NCBI GenBank assembly: GCA_002811675.1
Contig: PDIM01010261.1
Location: 120,797 to 178,844 of the forward strand
Reading direction: 5' to 3'
Length of the DNA stretch: 58,048 nt
Origin: Ichthyosporea sp. XGB-2017a
Taxonomy: Eukaryota > Opisthokonta > Ichthyosporea
The stretch's first letter is position 1. Every line of letters begins with the position of its first letter. Positions 36,494-48,000 of the stretch are shown one piece after another. The notes below the pieces were generated by a model. That model did no database searches. It saw only the letters and a list, made by a program, of their open reading frames with translations, and was not told where the DNA came from. The translations under genes were made by a program, and so were the position numbers.

Positions 36494-39400
36494 ATGCGTT
36501 TGATGGGCCGAGTGAAAAAAATTTTAAACAATCTTGTAGCTATGAGTTCGATTTCGCAAAGCAAAGGCCTAACAAGAAGAGCAGTTGGGCCCATAACCTT
36601 GTCCATAGCTGTAGTTTATGCTCTTTCATTTTTGTGCCTTTATACAGAAGCAACGACGGACAAATCTTTTCAATTGAAGAAGGATTTGGATATTCGGCCT
36701 ATTTTTGCTTTATTTTCTAACTTGACCAATTCTGAAGATGAAAACAATATATGTGCAGCTCTAAGTAGTGAAAAAGAAGAAATCGCGGAATGGACCAAAG
36801 CATCATCTCGCCTGGAGCAAGAAGAGCTCTTATTAGAGTCACATAAAGCAAAGGTATTGAACGAACCCGAGCTGTGCAAAGGAGGCGTACCTTTGGCTCT
36901 TGAACAATACACTGAAAAGCTTTATTGCTCCTCGCGACAGTTACTAAGCTCTTTGTCAGGATGCATGGAAAAGATGACAGTAATTATCAATGCCATTAGT
37001 TCATCTCCACTTTCGATTTGTGAAAGTGGTCCCTGGGAAAAAAGTAATGTGAACGTATGTTATAATGACTGTACAACCAAATTCAAGATAATTCATCAAG
37101 CCATCAAGGATAATCAGACAGAATTGCTAACAGTAAAGCAAGAGGTAGTAGCCTGCAACGACAAGAAAAATATGAAAAGCACACAAATGAGAGACTTATC
37201 TTTGAAATATTTTGAGCTTCTGAGGACTCAAGGATTTTTAGAAAATCAGCTGAACAAGATTAAAAGTGGCATCACGGAAGCTGAAGCTTATTCTGTTTCG
37301 TGCACTGAAAGTAAAAGCTTTGACGAAATGAAAGACCTTATACTACGTCAGCTGAGTGCCATACTTTCTGAGTGCAACAGTGAACTCGTGAACGATAAGG
37401 CAAAGTATAGAGAAAAGGACTATATCTTGTATAATTGGGAAAACGAGGCTGACAAGCAATACCAATTATACAAAACGTGTTTACGAGAAGTTAGCGAACA
37501 AAGGGTGACAGAGTCCGAAACTTATGGACAATGGCAAACACTAAAGTCCTTTATAGATGAAGTTGACAAGCAGCAGTTTGTAAGGGATCAGCAAGAGCTC
37601 CTTCGACAGGCTGGCGTACGTTACATGTGCGACTCTCCTGGTGTAGTAAAGGATTTCGGCAAGTGCAAGAGATGCCCCGGTCCTCGCCCAGAGCACCACT
37701 GTAGGTCGTATGTTTTTAATAACAATGCAGGCTGTTCCTTTGAATGTGTTCGCTGTGAGGAAGGTTACGTTCGTGGTGGCGGTTCTGTATGCTCCGAATG
37801 TGATGATGGGTTCTTTCCAAGCTCAAATAATACATGTATCCGTCCGGTAAGTGCGATAAAAGAATCTCGAGATTAAGAGTTTGGCACTCGCTTTGTTATT
37901 TTTCATTTGACTCACTATCCATATTTTTGTCATCATTCCCATCCCTCCTCTTCCTCTTCCTCTTCCTCTTCTTTTTTCCCCCTGCTGATCTGTCATTGCT
38001 GACATTTTCCTGCGACTCTCACCAACTACACAGAATGCGTGCGGGGCGATTGACCTGTGGGACTCAGATTCTGGAGAACTTAATTACAAGGATGGAATGT
38101 GCACTTCCTGCCCAACGGGTTATTACAGAGACCCCCGTAAACCCAGCCACTGTTCACTTAAGGTATCGCTTGTTTTCGCATAGTTTTCGTATGGTTGTTG
38201 TTGGGCTTATACTCATTATTTGTTTCATTTCCTGTGTTTTTTGGCGCTTGTATAGTGTCGCTGTGGAGGCAACTTTAATGGGCTTCTTCTTGAAGGCGGT
38301 CTTTGTGATTACAGGAGTGGCCGTTGTACTTACTGTGAGCACTATCCAGGAGCAATAGGAAAATATGACCCTAAAGATGATCCACATTGTCTCTTGGCCT
38401 GTGGTCCCCGAAAGCGGTTGGTTCAGTCCTCATTGGGGTATGGGCAATATATATGTGTTGAGAACGAGAATGATATGAATGTAAAAGAATGGCGCAAAGC
38501 TAAGCTGAACTGGTTTCATTTCACTCAAAATCCGAGAACTACTAGCGTTCTTTTGAGGTCTGCGCTGGAACAAGGAGTTTCATTTCGGTACTTTCAAGTC
38601 ATGTGCAACGGCGATGTTGGGTTAGGACTTTTTACTCAAACGTATATTAGCAAAGTGAACACTGATCCTTTCCGAGTTAAGCCTTGGGAACCAATGGTAC
38701 AAATTGTTCTTGGTGGGTCCGGAAATAAGCACACCGCTTTACGAACCTCCTATGAGGAGCAAAGTGAAAGTGTGGTTGTTAAGAGCGGACCCCTTCTTCT
38801 TTATAACGAATGGCGAACTTTTAAAGTTGTAAAAGAAGGCAGTTCTATTAGCCTGTTCAAAGATGGGGAGGAGCTTCCCTTTCTAGAGCGTAGTCTTTCT
38901 GGTGATGGAATTGATGGAAGCGAACTAGTTTTCTTGGCGTTCAATGCCTTATCGACTGAAAAGCAAACATGGTCTTCTGTGCTACAAAATGGCCAGACTA
39001 TTGGCGAATTTTTTGAAGCTGAAGGCCTTGAGAAAAAATATCTCCAATGTCGAGTAAGAGTGTTGGGAACCGACAAGCCATGTATGTGTGGTGGACGCGT
39101 TGACTTTTCATCGAACATGGTTTTTCCTCTTGTCGGTGGAAAGTGAAACGAGCAGAATGAGTGTGAAGAGTGTGAATATGGGTTTGTTAAAGATATATCT
39201 TCGCCGTCTTTTTGCACACGTTGCGGTGAGGGTAAATGTATTGACCCTAGAAATCCAAATCAATGCCTTGATTGTGACTGTGGAGGGGGTTATACTCCTG
39301 GCAGTTGTGACCCTACAACTTGTGTGTGCTTAGCATGCCCACGAGGATTTTTTAAACAGAGCAGTTTATCGACGTACTGTAAAAGATGCAATTGTGGCCC

Positions 39401-42400
39401 TGTTATGGGGTACTTGGGTGGGCAATGTAGTGACCACACAGGTGTATGCCAACAATGTGCCGAAGGGTATTTTAGGAATCCAGTCGATTCTACGCAATGC
39501 TTTCCGTGCATGTGCGATATTGACAAGGTTTCTTTACGAGCGACTAGAGGTGGGCAATGTGACGTCTCCACTGGTTTTTGCTCTTCATGCCCAAAAGGGT
39601 AAGTTTGCCTACCTTGTGTGGCTATATTTGTTTTATTCGGTTCTGTTTTTACTAATATAGATATATCCATTCGTATATGTGACTTTTGTTATTTTCAATT
39701 CCCCCCTCTTGATATCGCGTGCCAGTTACACTCGTAACCGTGACTATCCTCGAGAATGCATTCCTTGCACTTGTGGTGGCTTAGATACAGAGGGTAACCC
39801 TTTAGTGGGAAAAGAATGCCATCCCAGTGAAGGGTTCTGCTATGAATGCCCTAATGGGTTTTATAGGGACTTTAAAATTCCAACCCAGTGTAAAGCGTGC
39901 ACATGTAACGAAATTGACAAGGATATCAGAGACATTACCTTGGAAGAACGAAGTGGCGGAAGTGTGTGTAACCAGCCGGGAGGAGAATGTAACTGCAAAC
40001 CAGGATATTTTAGGGATTACACAAACACTGGAGAAGGAATCTGCAGTCGTTGCACCTGTGAAGTGATAAAAAAAGAAGGTGACTTAGGTGGCGACTGTGA
40101 TCAAGTGACTGGTGAATGCAAATGCGCCGAGGGCTACATGCTGACCGACGATGACCCTAGGCAATGCACCCAAGTGTGTTACTGTGGGGCAAACGGGTCA
40201 GAAGGTGGCTCTTGTGTCACCAACCAAGAGAAATATTTACGAGAGTGCAGAGTTTGTCAAGATGGGTACGTTTTGAGCTTTACAAAACTTCAAGGAGCAC
40301 GATTAAGGTACATAGTTTACTAACTATTGTGTAATGGTTTTGAATAATGTGAATAATGTGTAGGTGGGCATCTCAAAAACCAAGTAGAACCGCTGCAACT
40401 AAAGAGTATTCAGGTGAAGCCATTTCTTGCAAATTACATTGTGGATGCTATGCCCAATGGCAGGTGGATCAAAATTTGGATCAAAAAAAATTGCAATTTG
40501 ACAATAACACTGTCGAATCCTTCCTCGAGGTCTACGACACGTCAGTGCCAGGTCGCGATCCCTGGTCAGTGAAGAATCCTGAAGTATGCGACCCGTCCAA
40601 AGGACGTGATTGTGGTGAGTGTGACTACAATGACCCGCTAAGGTGCTCGCGCTGTTCAAGGGGCTCATACAAGCTGGAGGTAACAGAGAACGAAATCAAA
40701 GATCCATACTATGCAAAAAACTTAGTGGCTTCTGGTGAATTGCCTTTTAGCAGATGTGTTCGATATGTAAGTATTACTTTTGCTGAAATACTTCTGTACT
40801 TTGCAAAGAAAAGCTTATCATTCTGTCTTTTGTTCTTTTCAGAAAATCGACAGATGTGTAACTTTTGGCCCCAAAGGGAAATCATGTGAAGTCTGTGAAA
40901 AGATAACAGTCCAAGAACCAAACGGAAAGTGTGAAAATGGAGAGCCCGTTTTAGAGGGAATTTCATTGAGTGCCCCTAGTGTTAAAGTAATCTCAGGTTC
41001 AAAAGAAACAGAAATGTGTATGTTACAGGATCACTTTGTAAAGTACTGCGTCTCTTACAAAAGCGACACAAGTACGCCGACAAAGTATATATGTGAAAAA
41101 TGCGAAGGGAAGATTCTCGGGAAGGAAGTGCAGCTACTTGATAAATTGAACGAACAAAACAAACCTACAGGCAGCAAAGTCTGCGATATCGTGGTAAGTA
41201 CTGTATTATCTAACAGGTTTACTTTAGAGGAATTGTATCTGCAGTGTCCATTACTCATTTCCGTATTTGTGGCCTGCCTCTTGTTTCTTGTGTTGTCATC
41301 TACCAGTATGATGCCTGCAAGGAGTATTACGATGACAAAACAAATTGCAAGGAATGCAATTGTGTGGGAAGTCTTTCTTTCGACTTTCTTACCTTCGATC
41401 CGTCCAAATCAACAAATTGGGAGAGCAGTAAATACAGCCCAACGTTTGATTTAGCAGTCAGTAGGGGCGATTTATCAACCAAGTGTGTGCCCAAGGTTGG
41501 TATTTTTGCAACTCCGGAATATGCGGCTTTACTTTTACTTTAATCTCCAAGATGAAATTATGCAGTTTTATTAAGCGCCTCTTTTCCTTTTTTCATTCCA
41601 AAAACTCAGATTGCTTATTGTGTAGAGTACAGCTTTAATGATCCAACACAATGTATGGTTTGTGCGCCTGAAGGTGGGACGCCCTTGGTTTCGCTTCCAC
41701 TTACTGCATCATACTACGAAAACAGTAGTAAAGTTCAGGTGGGCAGTTTAACTACCACTGGGGATCGGGGCACATTTTGTAAAAAAGAGGTAGGTCTTCT
41801 GGAAATCTGAGAAGCTAGCTTCTGTGTGTTTGTCATGCAAGTTCAAAGAAATTTTTACGAATGACCCTCGTTTTTAAATAGACCCCTGGGTGTGTCAAAT
41901 ACGCTTATATGTACACCGGTGATAAAATAACGTGCGTTGCGTGCGATTCTACTCGAGATCTCACTGATCAAACGTTAGATGTGCTTGAACTTAACCCCTC
42001 TTCTGGTGGTGTTCAAACAGACACCTGGAAAGCGGTATTCGAGAGCTTCCGAAAAAAGAGTGACCCGAACAGTGTCCCGAACAGTGACCAGAATTTGATA
42101 TGTTTACCACAAGTAAGATTTGTGACATATATTTTGAAATGTGCCAGGGTACGAAGCGTACTGAAACAATGTATTTCGGTTTTGATCCCGTCTTTGTCTT
42201 TTGTTTTTGTGTAGATTAAAGACTGCCTACAATATGGTAAGATTGATAAGGAATCGAAGGAATCAAACCCTCTGAAATGCGTTAAGTGCGCAGATAATCG
42301 AGTCTATGTTGATGAAAAAAATGCCTGTCTTAAAGAAGTAAGTTGGCCAGGAACTATTTTTTCCTTCACTTTTTGCAGTTTTTTTTTTGCTTGCTTTGAA

Positions 42401-44468
42401 TGCTAATGTGAGATGTATTGGTATCTTTCTATCTTTGTGCACATATAGGTGGAAAATTGTGCAATTACAACTTATGGTGAAAAGTCATCCACGTGTGAAT
42501 TATGTAAAAAAACTTTCTTTTTAAGCACAGCTTCTTCATGTAAAAGTGTAAGTTAAATCTTCAAGTGTGCTTTAAATCATGAATATATTACATATTCATT
42601 TTTTTTTTTTTGTTTTCTTATTTTAAATGAAACAGTGTGCAAGTGTTGNNNNNNNNNNNNNNNNNNNNNNNNNNNNNNNNNNNNNNNNNNNNNNNNNNNN
42701 NNNNNNNNNNNNNNNNNNNNNNNNNNNNNNNNNNNNNNNNNNNNNNNNNNNNNNNNNNNNNNNNNNNNNNNNNNNNNNNNNNNNNNNNNNNNNNNNNNNN
42801 NNNNNNNNNNNNNNNNNNNNNNNNNNNNNNNNNNNNNNNNNNNNNNNNNNNNNNNNNNNNNNNNNNNNNNNNNNNNNNNNNNNNNNNNNNNNNNNNNNNN
42901 NNNNNNNNNNNNNNNNNNNNNNNNNNNNNNNNNNNNNNNNNNNNNNNNNNNNNNNNNNNNNNNNNNNNNNNNNNNNNNNNNNNNNNNNNNNNNNNNNNNN
43001 NNNNNNNNNNNNNNNNNNNNNNNNNNNNNNNNNNNNNNNNNNNNNNNNNNNNNNNNNNNNNNNNNNNNNNNNNNNNNNNNNNNNNNNNNNNNNNNNNNNN
43101 NNNNNNNNNNNNNNNNNNNNNNNNNNNNNNNNNNNNNNNNNNNNNNNNNNNNNNNNNNNNNNNNNNNNNNNNNNNNNNNNNNNNNNNNNNNNNNNNNNNN
43201 NNNNNNNNNNNNNNNNNNNNNNNNNNNNNNNNNNNNNNNNNNNNNNNNNNNNNNNNNNNNNNNNNNNNNNNNNNNNNNNNNNNNNNNNNNNNNNNNNNNN
43301 NNNNNNNNNNNNNNNNNNNNNNNNNNNNNNNNNNNNNNNNNCAGGAACTATTTTTCCCTTCACTTTTTGCGGTTTTTTTTTTTGCTTGCTTTGAATGCTA
43401 ATGTGAGATGTATTGGTATATTTCTATCTTTGTGCACATATAGGTGGAAAATTGTGCAATTACAACTTATGGTGAAAAGTCATCCACGTGCGAATTATGT
43501 AAAAAAACTTTCTTTTTAAGCACAGCTTCTTCATGTAAAAGTGTAAGTTAAATCTTCAAGTGTGCTTTAAATCATGAATATATTACATATTCATTTTTTT
43601 TTTTGTTTTCTTATTTTAAATGAAACAGTGTGCAAGTGTTGAAAATGACGGCAAGAAAGCTATTTTGAATGGGTACGAATGTGAAACCCAAATTCCAGGA
43701 ATTTGGGCACACCGAGCTAAGAAATGGAGGCTTTCATCCCCTGTCGATCAGCGAAAAAATCGTGGGGTATGGGATATTAGGGAAATTGAGGTTTATGAAA
43801 TAGCTCCCGGTGGTGGGCGCAAGCTAAATATAAATCGAGATTTCGAAACTAGCTCAAGTGGGTATTACCCAGCCGACATGTATTCACCTGACAAAGCTTT
43901 TGATGGCCGCTCCTCTTCGATGTGGGGAGGTAGAACGGATTTTAGTGGAAATATGTATATCGAATTTGGACCTCGCATTAATGTTGATTATAACAAGGGA
44001 GAAAGGGAGCGGGAAATAGAAGGTACAATAGCTCTCGGAAAACTTGTATTCGAACAATCAAATGGCTGGTGGACGCAAAGATTTGCTTTGCAGATGTCAA
44101 AAGATGGCATCACCTGGGATCATCTCGTGTGGTTTATTCTTCCCAATTTCTATTATTATTCGCAATATTGGAAGTGGTGGTGGGCACCGTATGCCTATCG
44201 CGCCTCAAACGATTTGCAGGCCTCAAGGAAATACTACTTTTACCAAGTATACTGCAATAACCGTATGAATGAAAAAGGTCAGGAGTATGGGAAGGTCACG
44301 TGGTTTGTGTCGCTTAATGATCCTGGAACTCTTCCAGTCAAAAGAAATTGTGTTTGCCCTTATGGGAAAATACAGTGGGATGGCAATTGGTATGGAAATT
44401 CCTATAATTACTGGCCATGGTTTTGGTTTGATCGTGCACCAATTGGGGATTACAGATGCATACAATAA
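36494..44468 (+). CDS. Secreted Cys-rich repeat protein D with discoidin-like end
   Basis: Exons read: 36494-37846, 38034-38162, 38256-39598, 39726-40265, 40364-40766, 40843-41193, 41307-41495, 41610-41789, 41882-42112, 42215-42337, 42449-42547, then a last exon starting 42636 (left of the gap) or 43629 (right) and ending 44468. If the gap is a false duplication the protein is about 1926 residues. Order: uncleaved or late signal (hydrophobic TLSIAVVYALSFLCLYT), coiled coil, Cys-rich neck as in A/B (YMCDSPGV), a C-R-C-G-G module, one globular domain, a run of EGF-like modules, six small exons with an xxxC...C-x-x-C...C pattern, and a 280-residue end with a discoidin (F5/8C)-like core (AFDGRSSSMWGG, SKDGITWDHL) and Trp-rich tracts. 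An in-frame TGA interrupts exon 3 at 39144. Introns after 39598 and 40265 are phase 2, unlike the rest. Intact status is uncertain. Confidence 0.65.
39144..39146 (+). other. In-frame TGA at a conserved Cys position in gene D
   Basis: The third exon reads ...CMCGGRVDFSSNMVFPLVGGK, then TGA, then NEQNECEECEYGF, and stays open for 151 more codons, up to the splice donor at 39598. In sister modules the residue after G-G-x is always Cys (G-G-S-C, G-G-E-C, G-G-Q-C), so the TGA replaces a TGC/TGT. No GT/AG pair of plausible intron length removes it. It may be a nonsense mutation, a base error, or recoding. TGA ends gene A and gene G, so it is a normal stop in this genome. Confidence 0.85.
42348..42648 (+). 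repeat. Left copy of the gap-flanking 300-bp duplicate
   Basis: Nearly identical to 43342-43641: the same intron, the same 99-nt exon (42449-42547), the next intron and the first bases of the next exon. The copies differ by a few substitutions (for example T/C at 42496 in the exon) and homopolymer lengths. The left copy ends exactly at the first N. Confidence 0.9.
42649..43341. other. Assembly gap (693 N)
   Basis: A run of N inside gene D. Reading frames reported across it are meaningless. The flanks overlap in sequence, so the true gap may be negative in size (see findings). Confidence 0.99.
43342..43641 (+). repeat. Right copy of the gap-flanking 300-bp duplicate
   Basis: Starts exactly at the last N and repeats 42348-42648, including exon 43444-43542 and the acceptor before 43629. 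Only this copy continues into the discoidin-like last exon. Confidence 0.9.
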
Positions 44469-44469
44469 A
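44464..44469 (+). terminator. Poly(A) signal overlapping the gene D stop codon
   Basis: AATAAA spans the stop (ATA CAA TAA A). If used, the 3' UTR of gene D would be only some 15-30 nt long. No other AATAAA lies between here and 45023. Confidence 0.45.
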
Positions 44470-45023
44470 TAGAGAACGAGTAATTCGTTTTCTCGAAGCA
44501 TTTGTGCCAGAACTCAAAAAGGGTGGCACAGTCACATGGTCTATGGAGAAGAGGAGTGACCACGTGACAGATGTCAATGAAACTTATATAGAGTGGCATA
44601 CCAATTACCAAAAGGGGAAGTCAAAAGTCCAAATGCCATCACTCGCCACTGGAAATGGGCTATGGGAGTGCGAAAGGCTGTTTCCTGTCTATCGGCCCCG
44701 GCAAACCCAAAATGAGTCATTTGGCGTTATTTTGAGGACTGCAGTAGCTGGCACCTGGCGGGAGGCCAATTAAAAGGATTATATGGGTTGATTAATCTAA
44801 CCGAGGGATTGAACCATACTTGAATGGATTTATAAAATCAGCTACACTTGAACTGAACTCATTTGAGACAACTATGGATAGTGTGGCCATAACAGAGGGT
44901 TCTTAATTAAACCCAAAAGAGTAAAGAAAATGGAAAAGTGAGCCAAAGAAGCCGATAGTGTATCCTTCAAACTTTTAGCTGATCATACCCTATATCACAG
45001 TAAAAGGATTGGAATAGGCCGAC
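44469..45023. other. Spacer between gene D and the TauA-like receptor gene
   Basis: 555 bp. A 105-codon frame (44456-44773) overlaps the end of D but shows no signal peptide, domain or Cys pattern; it is not called. The segment should contain the promoter of the receptor gene; nothing specific is recognised. Confidence 0.45.
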
Positions 45024-48000
45024 ATGGATTTCTCAAAGGCAGGGAAGGAAAATAAGTCGGTTGCGGCGAAAAATCCTTTGACGGTGCTATATTCTGGAAA
45101 GCAGGCGGTAATACATTGTATTGCCTTCCTCTTCCTTATTCTAATAACCTGCCAGGGTACGGGGATGGATGATAAAAGGGCGGGGGTGGGGATATTCGTG
45201 AATGGTAATGAGGTGATTCGCATAGCTGGTTTCCTGGATACGTTTCAGTCTTTTCAGTACATGGCAGCTTCACGTGTTCTAGATAGGAATACCGGGACAG
45301 ATTCGACTGAGCAGCAGTTCCATTTCTTCTCTGCACAAAGTGGGATGCATATTTACGATGCCCTTAGGGATGGTTATGTGCAAATGGGAGTCATTGGTTC
45401 TGTTCCCTTTACAGCCATGGCTACACGCATCAATGCTGCCAATGCTGCCGTTAGGGATTTCAATACTTCAATGTCTTCTTTTTCAAGTTTAGTGAACGAT
45501 AATCAGCTAGTGGTATTTTATATAGACAATGTTCTTGAAGATGAAATGGAAGCTCTTGTTATTCGTTCGTCGTTGAATATCAGTGAGCCACGGGATATTT
45601 TGCAGCGAACATCAAGCGGCCCACTGCGTATTGGCACCCCCTTCGGATCGACTTCTCATTTCTATCTTATAGTGGGACTTTCGATCTACGGGCTGAATAC
45701 GGCAGTGGGCCCCAAAGATCCTGATGATACAACAGACTCTATATCTTCACAGATCCACGTTCATATAATATATATGACCCCGGCAGAAATCGAAACTGCT
45801 TTTGAAATTGGCACAATTGATGGCGCTTTTGTATGGAACCCAACAAAAGTATTGCTAAAGTCCAAGTTTTCAGCGAAGCATCTCCTTGGTCCTTCTGGGA
45901 TATCGTTGTTTCGCACACCTGTAGCCAATTTGTGGACTACTACAATGGGATTCTGGAAGAAGCACCCGGATATTGTCCAGCATGTTCTAAACACACTGAA
46001 GGCGGTAAATGATAATTTCTTGAAATTAGACTCCGTTACCATAAGCCAATGGGGTCCTGGTGGTGCTATATTTGATAAGATGGTCAAGTTCATACATGGG
46101 GATACGAATGCCGCCTTGCTCCCGGAGAATGGTTATCCATATGGTGCATCTATTGAATCGGGTAATCGTATGAGGGTCGAAGGGAAGCTAAATCATAATG
46201 CTCAAGTAGAGTTTTTCGGTAAAGATGGACTGAGGAATACAATTTTTGATCATCAGAATTATCTAAAGTCTATCAAGATTCTTAATACTGATGCAGTAAA
46301 ACGCGCAAATATATCCCAGTTTTATATCACTGACCAACTAGCTAAAGCCTCTTCCTCCTCACTGACATTTGCAGACCTCGTAGAAAAACCATATGATTCT
46401 ACTAGATATACAGCTGTCCCTCAGACATGCAACTCTTCATCTCCAGTCGAGATGAAAGTCACGTCTTCACCACAGACTCTCACACTTTACGGTCACACAG
46501 ACACATCTATAAGCTGCAGATGGGTTTTCATGCCTGAAAACGTATCTTCGACAGATACTTTTGCTACTCTCACTTTTACCTCATTTCAGATATATGGGGT
46601 GGAAGGGATCATACTCTACACAGGCGATGCCTCTACACAGCCACCAACAGATACGTTAGGTTCACAGAAAATATTGTATACGCATAGAGGATCGGTACCA
46701 CCGGCAGCCCCAATGCTTGTTCGTCTTCCTGTTGTATTAATGGTAGATTTTCTAAAAAGTGAGCTTATGCCTTTGCAATTACTGGGCTGGGTACCACACG
46801 GAAAGAATGTTATACAATCACTGGTATTGCAATATATAAGTGTTTCACAAGGCTGCACTTCCTCTGCCCAATGCATTTCACTCACTCCCAACGCATTTTG
46901 CCGCGAACCATCAGCATCGAGCCCAAAGCGATTTTGTGAATGCCCGAGTGGTTATAGTGGTGCCTTCTGTACTATCCCCCACTGCTCAGGAAATCGCGTT
47001 TTTCATTCTTCTACTGGGAAAACAATCAAGATTTATACCACAGCATTTGCCTCGCCTTCATTACCGTTGGGAAAGGAAGCACGTAGTGGGTATCCACATG
47101 ATATTACTTGTAGATTCAAAATCAGTGCCCCACAGTCACCCCCAACTTCGTCGGACACAAAGCAGACGCTCTGGGGGTTTCACCTAAATTTTACAAACCT
47201 TAGAACTGGAATTGAGCATGACCAAGATTCTTACACTGTGTTATCTCGAGAAGCGAACTCTTCTAAAATCGCTTCGGTCATAAGCATGCCTAGTATTGGA
47301 AACGATAGTAGTGATGTGTACGTCCAAGGCAATGAAACAAGTATAGTATTTCAGGCTGGCAATGTTGGGGGACGAATTGGCTCTGTGATTTTATGCACCC
47401 CAATCTATGTCTGGAACACCCAAAGCCCTCATAAGAAAGCGGTCCAGGAGATGAGAAATGTAAGCCTTACGAAAGCTTACAGCAGAAGCACATTTAAAAA
47501 ACATTTGGCATCTTCTAGAAATTTTAATATTCAGAGCACTACTTGCTTACATGGCAGTATCTGCAAATGCGATCTGGGGCTTTTTGGGGATAACTGCTGG
47601 TCCGACCAGTGTTTGACATCAAATACAAATTTTACTGATGTTCGTGAAGGTCGTATTGTCTCACAAGGAGCACAATTTTATGAGCACGGAAGAAAAACTT
47701 GCTCTTGGTGGATTCGGCCACCATTCACGAACGAAGCAGTTGCAACGCGAAACTACTCACGAGCTGTCGAAATTGAAGGGATATCACTTTTAATTCAGAA
47801 ATTGGATTTAGAACCAGTAGTTGACTTCGTATTGATAAAGGGGTATGACTTAAATGGTACTGTTGTCTCGGAAAAAGCATTCGCCATACAGCCTTTTTTT
47901 GGATGTGGCTCTGACAGCGGATGCCAAGGAGACGGTAGTACATGCAACGTTGGCAATCAATCCGTGTCTGTCACGAATGATGGCCGCGTTCGTGGGATTT

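Noticed and set aside
42623-43519. Long ORFs across the N-run
   Set aside because: They exist only because unknown bases were read as open; the flanks are exon-intron sequence of gene D.
44456-44773. 105-codon ORF after gene D
   Set aside because: Overlaps the D coding end in another frame and shows no recognisable feature.
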